Assembly: GCA_017395215.1 (NCBI GenBank) | Contig: JAFPVW010000145.1 | Location: forward strand, 1-56,495 | Source: Prevotella sp. | Lineage (GTDB): Bacteria > Bacteroidota > Bacteroidia > Bacteroidales > Bacteroidaceae | DNA: 56,495 nt | Direction of reading: 5' to 3' | In this document: positions 6,610-15,275 of the stretch, piece by piece | Numbering within the stretch: position 1 is the first letter of the stretch | Layout of the letters: the number at the start of each line of letters is the position of its first letter | Program-made: the position numbers and the translations under genes | The notes under the pieces: generated by a model | The model's input: the letters and a program-made list of their open reading frames with translations, nothing else | The model's database searches: none | What the model was told of the DNA's origin: nothing

Positions 6610-7851
6610 ATGAAAAGAACAGTATTTGCACTTTGTGCCACCATCGTCTCCCTCTGCACCACGGCTCAGGGAACGATACAGCAACGCCTGCAAGGCCACC
6701 CGAAGATTGACAGTCTCGTGAGCGAGATGGAGGCGTTGGGAAGAAGCGTTCGCCTTACTTACTATTACGACGGTAGGCTCCATAAGACCATCATGATAGG
6801 CAGCGGCTTGATGAAAGACTACCAGCCTACGCCTCCGACAGGTGACCCTAAACAGGACTCACAGGCGCAGAAGCTGGACAGCGTGCGACAGATGGAGACC
6901 CTGCGGTTGAAACGGGCGTATGACGCCATGCGCCGCACCTGCCAGCAGCTCACCGACGAGGCCAAGGAGAGCTACAGCTGGGAGTACCACCGGGGCGGGG
7001 TGGACAGCGTCCGCTATACCATTGCCTTGGGAGAATACGCTAACGGCGACACCATGACGACCTATCAGCGAAACAGGGATGTGTATTACTATAACGCCCC
7101 CGAAATCATCACCTTCGGCTATGACCCTTGGCCGGGAAGTGACGTGAGTCCGTGGCGACTAAAGGGATACGCCACGTTCAGATATGAGTACACCCCTGAC
7201 AGCGTGAGCAAAATGCCGAAAGAGCGCGCTCCGTTTGACAAGGAAGCATACAAGCGGCTGCTTCAGTCCATCCTGAAACAAAAAGGCATCACCACCCGCC
7301 AGTTCTACGTCTATTACGACAGCACCTTTACCATTGAGAAGAAGGACTGGAATAACGAGGAGTTTGTCATTCGCTCGAACACGATTTCGCCCCGCCAGCT
7401 GAAGAGCGAGACATGGGGAACCGTCTACACGCTGGGCTCCAGCGCACAGGCCGACACGGTGCTGAACCAGATCAAGCAGACCACATGGGCTTTCCTGAAC
7501 GAGCATCCCGACATGGATTTCTCCTTCAATCCCACTTCCGAGTACCATTCAAGGGCACTGGAAGACATGTTCCATACATTCGACTCCAAGAGAGTGCCTT
7601 CTTCTTTCTACATCTATGTTCACCGCAACCCAATACCCGGCAGCACGACAGACTCCGAACATCACATCGTCATCATCGAAAGCAAGGGCGACATGATGGT
7701 GCCCATGGAATGGCAAATCATGAAGAGCTGGAAGAACGGCCAGGTAGTCTACGACAAGAAGGCCGCCAAGAACCTGACGCCCAAGCAGGCACGGGACAAC
7801 ACCTCCGCCTCACGCTCCACTATAACACGGGGCTACGAGCCGATAGACTGA
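6610..7851 (+). CDS. Secreted protein of unknown function, module 2
   Basis: 413 aa with a short signal peptide (MKRTVFALCATIVSLCTTAQ). No recognised family. It is rich in Tyr and charged residues (LTYYYDGRLHKTIMIG, RDVYYYNAPEIITFGYDPWPG, RQFYVYYDSTFTIEKKDW); a helical stretch lies around 80-125 and a basic, Ser/Thr-rich tail at the end. It lies 27 bp after the anti-sigma gene and so closes the second sigma operon, in the same place as the secreted protein of module 1. A periplasmic or surface stress-response product of the sigma factor is a reasonable guess only. Confidence 0.75.
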   Translation: MKRTVFALCATIVSLCTTAQGTIQQRLQGHPKIDSLVSEMEALGRSVRLTYYYDGRLHKTIMIGSGLMKDYQPTPPTGDPKQDSQAQKLDSVRQMETLRLKRAYDAMRRTCQQLTDEAKESYSWEYHRGGVDSVRYTIALGEYANGDTMTTYQRNRDVYYYNAPEIITFGYDPWPGSDVSPWRLKGYATFRYEYTPDSVSKMPKERAPFDKEAYKRLLQSILKQKGITTRQFYVYYDSTFTIEKKDWNNEEFVIRSNTISPRQLKSETWGTVYTLGSSAQADTVLNQIKQTTWAFLNEHPDMDFSFNPTSEYHSRALEDMFHTFDSKRVPSSFYIYVHRNPIPGSTTDSEHHIVIIESKGDMMVPMEWQIMKSWKNGQVVYDKKAAKNLTPKQARDNTSASRSTITRGYEPID

Positions 7852-7863
7852 CGTGTAGCTCTC

Positions 7864-7943
7864 AAAACGTGGCGGTTTACGGCCAAAACCCGGCGCCTTT
7901 TGGACAAAACCCGGCGCCTTTTGCCCGTAAACCGCCGCCTTTT
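7864..7943. repeat. Composite element D, copy 1: 21-bp tandem units
   Basis: Three direct units of form GnCCAAAACCCGGCGCCTTTT at 7881-7901, 7902-7922 and 7923-7943, preceded by an inverted, diverged unit at 7864-7882 that pairs with the third. GTGTCGGTTCAGGTGTCGG (7950-7968) follows, exactly as in copy 3. With the spacer and the hairpin below it fills the 309-bp gap between the convergent genes ending at 7851 and 8161. No promoter is evident here. Confidence 0.85.
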
Positions 7944-8032
7944 GGCTGGGTGTCGGTTCAGGTGTCGGTTCCCTCTCTCGAATAGTGATTTATAGCCCCA
8001 GTTTCAGCCCATGACATCTGGCTTTTTACTAT

Positions 8033-8149
8033 ACTAATTGTCATTCGCACTTTATAACTTACACTCCCTACACTTCTGACACCTAAAAAAGTTCAACAGG
8101 TGTAGGAAGTGCAGGGAGTGTAGGTTGTTTTCTGCGATTAGCAATTATA
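8033..8149. repeat. Composite element D, copy 1: long hairpin
   Basis: 117-bp imperfect palindrome: outer arms TAATTGTCATTCGCA and GCGATTAGCAATTA, inner arms CACTCCCTACACTT...ACACCT and AGGTGT...AAGTGCAGGGAGTG, loop around 8088-8096. It ends 11 bp from the SusD stop codon and could act as a transcription terminator or 3' mRNA cap for the minus-strand operon. Related hairpins: 30034-30143 and 54614-54730. Confidence 0.85.
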
Positions 8150-8160
8150 CGTGAAATGCC

Positions 8161-10089
8161 TTACTTTCCGATCTTGCCCCTCCAATGGAGGAACCAGTTA
8201 CGCTGGTCGGTCAGCTTGGCAGCGATGGCAGCCATAGAGCCGCGGTTGGCCTCGCCGAGGCGTGCACCAATGATATTGGCCATGGCCTGACCGGGATTGG
8301 GCTGATGGTAGGCATAGCGCATGATGTCGTAATAGCGCGTTCCCTCGAAGGCGAACTCCAGGGCACTCTCGTTCAGGATGAGGCTGTCGACGAATGCCTG
8401 CTGCTTTGCAATGAGTTCTGGCGTGTCCCTGATGTCGGGAATGATGTAGGTTGTCGTTCCTTCTATGGAATCATAAACCTCCTCAATCTCAAACTCAACC
8501 TCGGGCAGCTTGTAGAACTCGTTCAGCGGAGTCCAGCCCGAACCGCGTGTGTGAATACCCATCATGTTGTGGTTGTTCGTGCCGCCTACGCCGGTTCCGC
8601 GATAGTCGTCGATGGTAATCAGCTGGTATCGCACGGGATTAAAGTCGAACTGGCTCAGGAAGATGGAGTCTGACTTAGAATCGTCGTCGTAATAAGGCAG
8701 CACATCGTTCTGAATGACCGTATTGTTCAGACCCTCAGCAAGAATCTTGAAAGCCATGCGCGGATAGCCCGCCATATTGAGGGCTTCGGCCAGACGAAGA
8801 TAAACCATGGTGCGGCGATAGATGTGGATGTGGCTTGCGCTACGCTCGCTACGACCGCCATACTTCGTAATATACTGTGTCTCGGTCATCTCCTGCGTAT
8901 AGCGGTCGTGCTCAAAGTCTTCTGTCCACGAGTCGGCCAGTCGCAAGTCGCCGGTCATGTGATCAGGCAGATCCTGATTGAGATAGAAGACGCTGGTGCC
9001 CGTCTCAGGAACCATGCAGTAGACCTGTGCACTGGAGATTTCGTCGACCCGTTCAGACGGCGAGATGCTGAACTTGCGCTGGTTGTCATCGGTCGAGCAG
9101 AAAAGGTCGCGCAACTCGCTGTAGTTACCCTCTGAGCGCATATTGTCGGAGGCAATAATGGTGATGAGCTCTGGGTCGCTGCCCGATACAGACTCGCTGA
9201 TGGGGAAGATGCCGCCAGAATAGCTCTGGAAACTCGTGGACATCGGACTGAAGTACACCTTATCGTTCACGCGAAGCGGATAGATGGAGTTCATGCCGTT
9301 GCGCTCACTAATGAACTTGAAGTAGCAGAGTGCAGCCTGACGGTAGTCCTCCTTATTGCCCGTAACGGTGGCCCGCCAGAGATAGAGGTCGCCACGTACA
9401 AGACTCAGCGGGAAGAACAACAGGCTCGACTGGGTGCCACCGATTTCGCCATAGCCGGGGTACTCGTTGTTGTAGCGCTCGGGAATATTGGCAAGGTCAT
9501 TGATGAAGTAGGAGCACACGGTCTGTATGTCGGCCTTGGTTCCCTTCTCGGCAGCCTCAGCCTCCTCCTTGGAGAGCAGCGGCTCGGTGACGAAGGGCAC
9601 CTCGCCGTAGTTGATCACCAACTGCAGGTAGGTCCAGGCGCGTATAGCCTTCACAGCAGCGTACTCCTTCATGAACACGGCCTCGTTGCGGTTGCTTCGC
9701 AGAGCCGTGTCGGCATGAGTGACGAAGTAGTTGCAGTTATTGATGACGGCATAGTAGTCGCTGGGGACGTTGTAGCGGTTGTCGTCGCCGACCTCGAAGT
9801 CAGCCAGCTGGCGGAGGTCGCTGTTGGCGTTTGCGGTGAGCTTCACCAGGTCGCCGCGCACCTCGCCAAAGAGGATGGTGCGGTCGCCGAGGGCCTGCAG
9901 CTTCTTTACGATGCCTGTTACAGACCAGACCGTATCGACGGCGTTGTCCAGATGTTCCTTATCGGCATAGAGCACGTCGTCGGACTCCTGCTTGAAGAAT
10001 TCGTCGCAGGACGTGAGGGCTGCAACGATGTTGCAGCACAGGAAACAGGCGGCGAGGAATTTAATTATATTTTTGCTATTCATAATCAT
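8161..10089 (-). CDS. SusD/RagB-family surface lipoprotein, FAS1 locus, second copy
   Basis: 642-aa outer-membrane lipoprotein that would cap its SusC partner and bind the glycan. The signal peptide ends in lipobox LTSC followed by DEFF (start at 10089 or ATG 10083). The SusD hallmark helices are visible: NRYNVPSDYYAVINNCNYFVTHAD and EYAAVKAIRAWTYLQLVINYGEVPFVTEPL, and the C-terminal ALEFAFEGTRYYDIMRYA motif. It lies 7 bp after susC (10097-13369) and ends the seven-gene operon. It is longer than typical SusD (about 540 aa). It shows only general SusD similarity to the first copy at 17458-19221. The ligand is not readable from the sequence. Confidence 0.93.
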   Translation of the reverse strand: MIMNSKNIIKFLAACFLCCNIVAALTSCDEFFKQESDDVLYADKEHLDNAVDTVWSVTGIVKKLQALGDRTILFGEVRGDLVKLTANANSDLRQLADFEVGDDNRYNVPSDYYAVINNCNYFVTHADTALRSNRNEAVFMKEYAAVKAIRAWTYLQLVINYGEVPFVTEPLLSKEEAEAAEKGTKADIQTVCSYFINDLANIPERYNNEYPGYGEIGGTQSSLLFFPLSLVRGDLYLWRATVTGNKEDYRQAALCYFKFISERNGMNSIYPLRVNDKVYFSPMSTSFQSYSGGIFPISESVSGSDPELITIIASDNMRSEGNYSELRDLFCSTDDNQRKFSISPSERVDEISSAQVYCMVPETGTSVFYLNQDLPDHMTGDLRLADSWTEDFEHDRYTQEMTETQYITKYGGRSERSASHIHIYRRTMVYLRLAEALNMAGYPRMAFKILAEGLNNTVIQNDVLPYYDDDSKSDSIFLSQFDFNPVRYQLITIDDYRGTGVGGTNNHNMMGIHTRGSGWTPLNEFYKLPEVEFEIEEVYDSIEGTTTYIIPDIRDTPELIAKQQAFVDSLILNESALEFAFEGTRYYDIMRYAYHQPNPGQAMANIIGARLGEANRGSMAAIAAKLTDQRNWFLHWRGKIGK

Positions 10090-10096
10090 ACGGAAA

Positions 10097-13000
10097 TTAG
10101 AGGTTAATTTTTACGCCGGCAACTATCGAACGGCACTGTCCGAGACATCCCAGGTCAATACCCTGTCCGATAACGTTGGAAGTCATTGAGAACTCGGGGT
10201 CGCTGCCCAGGTACTTGGTAAAGGTGAGCAGGTTGTTGCCCTGAATCCAGAACTGGAAGCCCTGGATGTATTCAGAATTCAACGGCAGGTCGTAACTCAG
10301 CGTGGCGGTCTTCAGACGGAGATAGCTGCCATCCTCAATCCAGCGGTCGCTGAAGCGCGAGTTGCCCATGGGGTCCTGGAAGGTGATGCGCGGCACGTCG
10401 GTCTGCTGTCCCTCAGCCTGCCAGCGACGGTTCAGGGCCGTTGTCTGGTTCATGAAGCGGCTGCCGCCCTCCAACTGCGAACGCATGTAGTTATACGCGT
10501 CGTTGCCTAACGAGTAGTTGAAGCGCACGTCGAGCTTAAGGCGCTTCCAGGCTACGGTCGTGAAGATATTTCCATAGATGTCGGGATTGGGGTCGCCGAT
10601 GATGGTGCGGTCGGCCTCGGTAATCATGCCGTCGCCGTTGGCGTCGGCAAAGTGGACGTCACCAGCTTGGAAATAGTTCCTGTCGACACCATTGTCGGCC
10701 AGGAAGTAAAGTCCGTCAGTGCCAGGCTTGCCTGCAGCCTTTGCCTCCTCAGTCGTAGAGAAGACGCCAAGCGTCTTGTAGCCATAGAAGATATTGGCGG
10801 CCTGACCTACCTGCGTGCGGATGGTTGCACCGTAGAGTTCGTGGTCAACCTTCTGTGCGCCGTCGGGCAGCTCGGTAATCTTGTTCTTGTAGTGGCCCAT
10901 GCTGGCTCCCAGCTGCCACTGCCAGTCCTTGAGGGCAAGCACCTTGGCATTGAAGCTGACGTCGAAGCCTTCGTTCTCGAGCTTACCGCCGTTCGACCAG
11001 TTCTCGCTTAGGCCGGAGAGGAATCCCAGAATCTGGCGTGTGAGCAGGTTGTTGGTCTTTGAGCGGAAATAGTTGATGCCGACGTTCAGGCGGTTGTCGA
11101 TGAAGCTGCCCTCAAGACCGACGTTCAGGCGTGTGGTTGTCTCCCACTGCACGCTATTGTTACCGATGCCCTCGAAAGCCAGTCCAGAAACGCTCTGGAG
11201 GAACTTGGATGCCCGGAAGTAGCTGCGCGAGGCATAATAGTCGATGTCGTCGTTACCCGTCATGTCGATACCGGCTGACAGGCGCAGGTAGTCGATGCCC
11301 TTGACACCTGCCATCCAAGGCTCGTTGGTAATAACCCACGAGGCCTGCAGTCCCGGGAAGATGGCCCAGGGAGCCTTGAGCACCTTGATGTCGCCCGACT
11401 CGCTGCCGAAGCGCGACGAACCGTCGACGGTGAGGTTGGCCTGCAGGTAATAGCGGCTCAGGTAGTTGTACTCGCCCTGAAGATACCAGGAGAGCGAGTT
11501 CCAGTTCTCGCTGACACCATCGACGCTCCTGTCGTTTGACGTATGGAACGGAGTCTTGTCGCTACCGGTGTTATAGCTCAGCAACGCGTTGCTGGTGAAG
11601 CTCTCCCAGTTGATGCGGGCACCGGCAAAGGCGTGTATGAAGTGAGCACCGAAACGCTGGTTCCAGTCGATGCGGGTGTCGCTCTGCACGGAGTTCTGCT
11701 TCGAGGCCAGCGAACGCACCTCATTCTCGCGATAGCCGCCGAGAGCGGTAACGTAGTAATCGGGGGTGCCATTGAAGGGAATGTAGAACTGCTCGTTGGT
11801 GTTGACCAGATTGTAGCTGAAGTGCTCGCTCACGAAGAGGTGTGAGTTGATCTCATACTTCGGCGTGATGGTGAGGTTCAGCATAGAGTTCTCGAAACGG
11901 TTCTTCACTTCGGCGTCGCCATACTCATTGATGGCTGCGGGGTTGCCCAGTTGCCAGTTGTAATTATTATAATTGGTCATGGCCTCCGTCAGATACGATT
12001 CCTTTTCAAGGTCGTAGTGGCTGTCGGAAAAGCGACCCTTACCCATCTCATCGTGACCGTAGCTGTAAGGGCTCATGAACGGGCTCTTGACGTAGGCAAG
12101 GAAAGCCGGAGCCGTCGGCGTGCCAGCATCGTAGCCTTCGGGAGCACCGTCGTTGCGGATGTTACGCGTCTGGTTGGCAAACGAAGCATCGAACCGCACC
12201 GAGAGATCACGCAGCAGCGAGATGTCGGTGTTGAAGCGCACGTTCAGACGATCCATGTCGTTGTACTTCAGCGTGCTTTGTGCCGACGTATAACCCACCG
12301 AGAGGTTGTAGTTGGCCACGGCGTCACCACCCTCGACGTTGATGCCATAGTTCTGAGTCATGGCCGTATGATAGACGAGGTCCGTCCAGTCGGTGTTCTG
12401 GTGATACTGGTCGTAATAATAGTAGTCCTTGTCCTCAATCAGGAACTTGAACTTGCGGTTATTGGTATTGGTGGTCTTCAGCATCTCCGACGCATAGCTG
12501 CGATACTGGTTGGCATCCATGATGGAGACGAGTTTCGGCTCAAGTACGACGCCAGCCGAGACATTGGCCGTGATGCGCGTGGCCATCGACTTGTTGCGGC
12601 GCGTCTGAATCAGAACGACACCATTGGAACCTTTGGAGCCGTAGAGGGCGGTACCGTTGCGCAGCACGGTCACCTTCTCGATGTCGGCGGGGTTCAGGTT
12701 TGAGAGGATGTCGTTGTTGAATCCGTCGTGAAGCATGGTACGGCCATACTGCTGGTCGACAACGACACCGTCGATGACAACCAGAGGCTGCGCGTTGACG
12801 TTGAGGGAGTTAAGGCCCTGGATAAACATGGTACTGCCAACGCCGGGAACGCCGTTGCGCGAGATGGTGAGCACCTGCCCGCCCAACTGCTTCTGGATCT
12901 CATCCTTGATGTTGATGGCATTGGTGTACTTGAAGTCGGTAGCCGTATTCTCACTCAGCACGTTAGTCGTCGCACCGTATTCAGCCAAGAAGGTGGAAGG

Positions 13001-13369
13001 ATAAAGCTTCACCTCGCGCTGCTGCTCGCCCTTGGCCAGACCCATGCGCACGGGATTGTGGTCGGGTGTGGTGATGAAGAGTGCGCTCGAGAAAGTGGGA
13101 ACATTCAACTCGTAGGTTCCGTCGTCATCGGTGAGTACGCTATAGCCGTCGAAGTCGGCGGCACGGACGATAGCACCGGCAATGGGCTGCTTGGTGGCAC
13201 CGTCGATGACGAGACCCTTGACGGGACGTGTCTCGTATTTCTTCACGGTCAAGGTGCGCTTGGGCTTCAGGAAATCAAAGTTCTCATCGTCTTCCTCGTC
13301 GTCCTGTGCAAACACGGCCAAAGGGAAAGCCACCAACAGCGAAAATCCAAATAAGATATATCGTTTCAT
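10097..13369 (-). CDS. SusC/RagA-family TonB-dependent transporter, FAS1 locus, second copy
   Basis: 1090-aa outer-membrane barrel. A signal peptide (to about 21) is followed by a very acidic stretch (DDEEDDENFDF), a carboxypeptidase-regulatory-like domain (about 49-122, RPVKGLVIDGATKQPIAGAIVRA), the plug (about 145-260: VLTISRNGVPGVGSTMFIQG, QPLVVIDGVVVD, IEKVTVLRNGTALYGSKGSNG) and the barrel, which ends in an aromatic-poor IVAGVKINL. The TonB box normally seen as DVVVIGYG between the regulatory domain and the plug is not recognisable here, unlike the other two SusC proteins in the window. Pairs with the SusD 7 bp downstream. Confidence 0.93.
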   Translation of the reverse strand: MKRYILFGFSLLVAFPLAVFAQDDEEDDENFDFLKPKRTLTVKKYETRPVKGLVIDGATKQPIAGAIVRAADFDGYSVLTDDDGTYELNVPTFSSALFITTPDHNPVRMGLAKGEQQREVKLYPSTFLAEYGATTNVLSENTATDFKYTNAINIKDEIQKQLGGQVLTISRNGVPGVGSTMFIQGLNSLNVNAQPLVVIDGVVVDQQYGRTMLHDGFNNDILSNLNPADIEKVTVLRNGTALYGSKGSNGVVLIQTRRNKSMATRITANVSAGVVLEPKLVSIMDANQYRSYASEMLKTTNTNNRKFKFLIEDKDYYYYDQYHQNTDWTDLVYHTAMTQNYGINVEGGDAVANYNLSVGYTSAQSTLKYNDMDRLNVRFNTDISLLRDLSVRFDASFANQTRNIRNDGAPEGYDAGTPTAPAFLAYVKSPFMSPYSYGHDEMGKGRFSDSHYDLEKESYLTEAMTNYNNYNWQLGNPAAINEYGDAEVKNRFENSMLNLTITPKYEINSHLFVSEHFSYNLVNTNEQFYIPFNGTPDYYVTALGGYRENEVRSLASKQNSVQSDTRIDWNQRFGAHFIHAFAGARINWESFTSNALLSYNTGSDKTPFHTSNDRSVDGVSENWNSLSWYLQGEYNYLSRYYLQANLTVDGSSRFGSESGDIKVLKAPWAIFPGLQASWVITNEPWMAGVKGIDYLRLSAGIDMTGNDDIDYYASRSYFRASKFLQSVSGLAFEGIGNNSVQWETTTRLNVGLEGSFIDNRLNVGINYFRSKTNNLLTRQILGFLSGLSENWSNGGKLENEGFDVSFNAKVLALKDWQWQLGASMGHYKNKITELPDGAQKVDHELYGATIRTQVGQAANIFYGYKTLGVFSTTEEAKAAGKPGTDGLYFLADNGVDRNYFQAGDVHFADANGDGMITEADRTIIGDPNPDIYGNIFTTVAWKRLKLDVRFNYSLGNDAYNYMRSQLEGGSRFMNQTTALNRRWQAEGQQTDVPRITFQDPMGNSRFSDRWIEDGSYLRLKTATLSYDLPLNSEYIQGFQFWIQGNNLLTFTKYLGSDPEFSMTSNVIGQGIDLGCLGQCRSIVAGVKINL

Positions 13370-13399
13370 AAATCCTTCTTTATTTAGTCATGTGAAACA

Positions 13400-15244
13400 T
13401 TAACGTTGCATATACCACCACTTAATGGGTCTGTCAGTGAAGGTGCCGTGGGGGAACATCATGATGCCGGGACGGCCAGCATAGGGTGTACCCTCAGGCA
13501 GCTCGTCGACAATCTGCAAGGTGCCGTGAGGCACGAGCAGCACACAGTCAAGTCGCATGGTTCGCGTATAGGTGTTGTTACGCAACTGTGAGTTGGACAC
13601 GCGGGTCTCCACCTTCAGTGTCACCTGCATGTTCTCATCGTTGACATCGTATGTGCAGACATCGAACTTATAGTCCTCAGCTAACAACAGGTAATCAACA
13701 GCATCGGGAGTCGTCTTGAAGTCCTTGGACTTACCGTCTTCTCCCACGATGGGGACATCACCCTTACCGGGAACATTGAGGGTGCAACGCATGATAGTCG
13801 GAACGCGCACCTCGGCAACAGCATTGCTATCGCTGGCCAAAGCGGGAGCCGTCACCAGGTAGATGTCGTAGCCAATGTTCGACAGAACGTTAGACAACGT
13901 GAAAGTCACGGAGTGGTTGAGCGTACCGAAGTTAGGCTGGAACTCAACGAAGCGGTTGTCCCACACCTTGTTGTAGTAACGGCTGTCGGCACTTACCTGG
14001 CGGGTGAACGGCGTCACCGTGTTGACAGAGTCGCCGCGGCTGTCTTTTGTACGGCTCATCTCCTTAAGGCTACGGCCTTCAGCCTCGTAGATAAGGAATT
14101 TGTTGAAGGTCATCAGCTTGTCGATGTTCCACTCAGAAGATTTATACACTTCGCCGTTGCTACACTTCACAATGTCGTCAGCGTCCTGGCTGAGCACGCC
14201 GAAAGGCTTCAGCCTGGGCTTGTAATACTGGTAGTACTCAAACGGGGCACCCCAGCGTGCCTTACGCATGCTCGCTCCCTTAATGCTGCTCACTGAAAAG
14301 GCAGAGTCGCTGAGCACCTTGTCGGGATTAAAGGTGCGGCTGAAGGTTGTACCGTTGACAATGGCCAGGCGCGTGCTGGTGTAGACCATGGAGTCGCGGT
14401 TGGTCAGGCTTGCGGGGTAGTTGAAGTACTGCTCGTACTCCTCGACCAGGTTTTTCCACACGTCGTTGGTGGGCGCTATCATCATATAGGTACTGTCCTC
14501 GAGGTTCAGCTGGCCAAGATAGCCAAACAAGTCGTTGCGCTGCATGAACACAGAGTCGAGATACTGCGTCCTACCGTCGACGATACTGCCGGCGACACTG
14601 CGCTCGGGCAGGAACTCGCGGTAGTAGAACTTCGAATTGTAAAGGAAACTGCGCAGGCTGTCGAGCTCGGGGTCCTTGGCAACATACTCAAACACATTGG
14701 AGAGGAACTTCACCTTATTGCTCAGCGTATAGAGAACGCCGTTGCCGTAGAGCTGGTTCTTGGAGAGCATCTGGACGCCGTCGATGTCGGTGCTGGTCAG
14801 CACGGCATACTTGCCGTTCATCAGCAGGATGGAGTCGTGGCTCTCCGAGGACACGGAATGGTTATAGAGGGCCACGTGGTTCTGGACAAACTCCTTCAGC
14901 ACGGTGTTGTCGTCCTCAAGTACGTTCGCATTCTTCTGGGCCTTGTAGTCGTTGATCAGGGCATCGGCCTCCCCCTTGCTGAAATTGCTGTTGGTAGGCG
15001 CAAAGACCGTGAACACCTGACTGCCGTCAAGCGACTTGGCAAAGTCGCAGGCCTCGACGACGCTGGCGAAGTTGCTCAAGTCAGGATTGCTCTTGATGGC
15101 CTGCCACAAGGAGCCCTCGTGAATACTACCACTGCCCATGCTGTCATAATGGTCGTCCCATGTGTCGGAGCAGGCAGCGAGGGCGACTGCGACGCCGCAG
15201 TACAGCAGGCCTCTGCTTATTACATTATATATCTTGGTAATCAT
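13400..15244 (-). CDS. Fasciclin (FAS1) domain surface lipoprotein, two FAS1 domains
   Basis: About 614 aa from the ATG at 15244 (an upstream TTG at 15253 is possible but not needed). Lipobox VALAAC followed by SDTWDD. FAS1 H1-type motifs occur twice: VFTVFAPTNSNFSKGEADAL (about residue 70) and TYMMIAPTNDVWKNLVEEY (about 250). The last 200 residues form a beta-rich domain (VTFTLSNVLSNIGYDIYLVTAP and a repeated T/V pattern). FAS1 domains bind polysaccharide or protein partners at surfaces; with SusC/SusD on both sides this protein takes the SusE/F position and is probably a surface glycan-binding component (inference). Spacing to the next gene is 30 bp. Confidence 0.85.
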   Translation of the reverse strand: MITKIYNVISRGLLYCGVAVALAACSDTWDDHYDSMGSGSIHEGSLWQAIKSNPDLSNFASVVEACDFAKSLDGSQVFTVFAPTNSNFSKGEADALINDYKAQKNANVLEDDNTVLKEFVQNHVALYNHSVSSESHDSILLMNGKYAVLTSTDIDGVQMLSKNQLYGNGVLYTLSNKVKFLSNVFEYVAKDPELDSLRSFLYNSKFYYREFLPERSVAGSIVDGRTQYLDSVFMQRNDLFGYLGQLNLEDSTYMMIAPTNDVWKNLVEEYEQYFNYPASLTNRDSMVYTSTRLAIVNGTTFSRTFNPDKVLSDSAFSVSSIKGASMRKARWGAPFEYYQYYKPRLKPFGVLSQDADDIVKCSNGEVYKSSEWNIDKLMTFNKFLIYEAEGRSLKEMSRTKDSRGDSVNTVTPFTRQVSADSRYYNKVWDNRFVEFQPNFGTLNHSVTFTLSNVLSNIGYDIYLVTAPALASDSNAVAEVRVPTIMRCTLNVPGKGDVPIVGEDGKSKDFKTTPDAVDYLLLAEDYKFDVCTYDVNDENMQVTLKVETRVSNSQLRNNTYTRTMRLDCVLLVPHGTLQIVDELPEGTPYAGRPGIMMFPHGTFTDRPIKWWYMQR

Positions 15245-15275
15245 AACTGTCAATTTTCGGTTTACATTTTACTGT

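Noticed and set aside
15245-15253. TTG start at 15253 for the two-FAS1 lipoprotein
   Set aside because: An in-frame ATG at 15244 gives a proper lipoprotein signal peptide; no support for TTG use.
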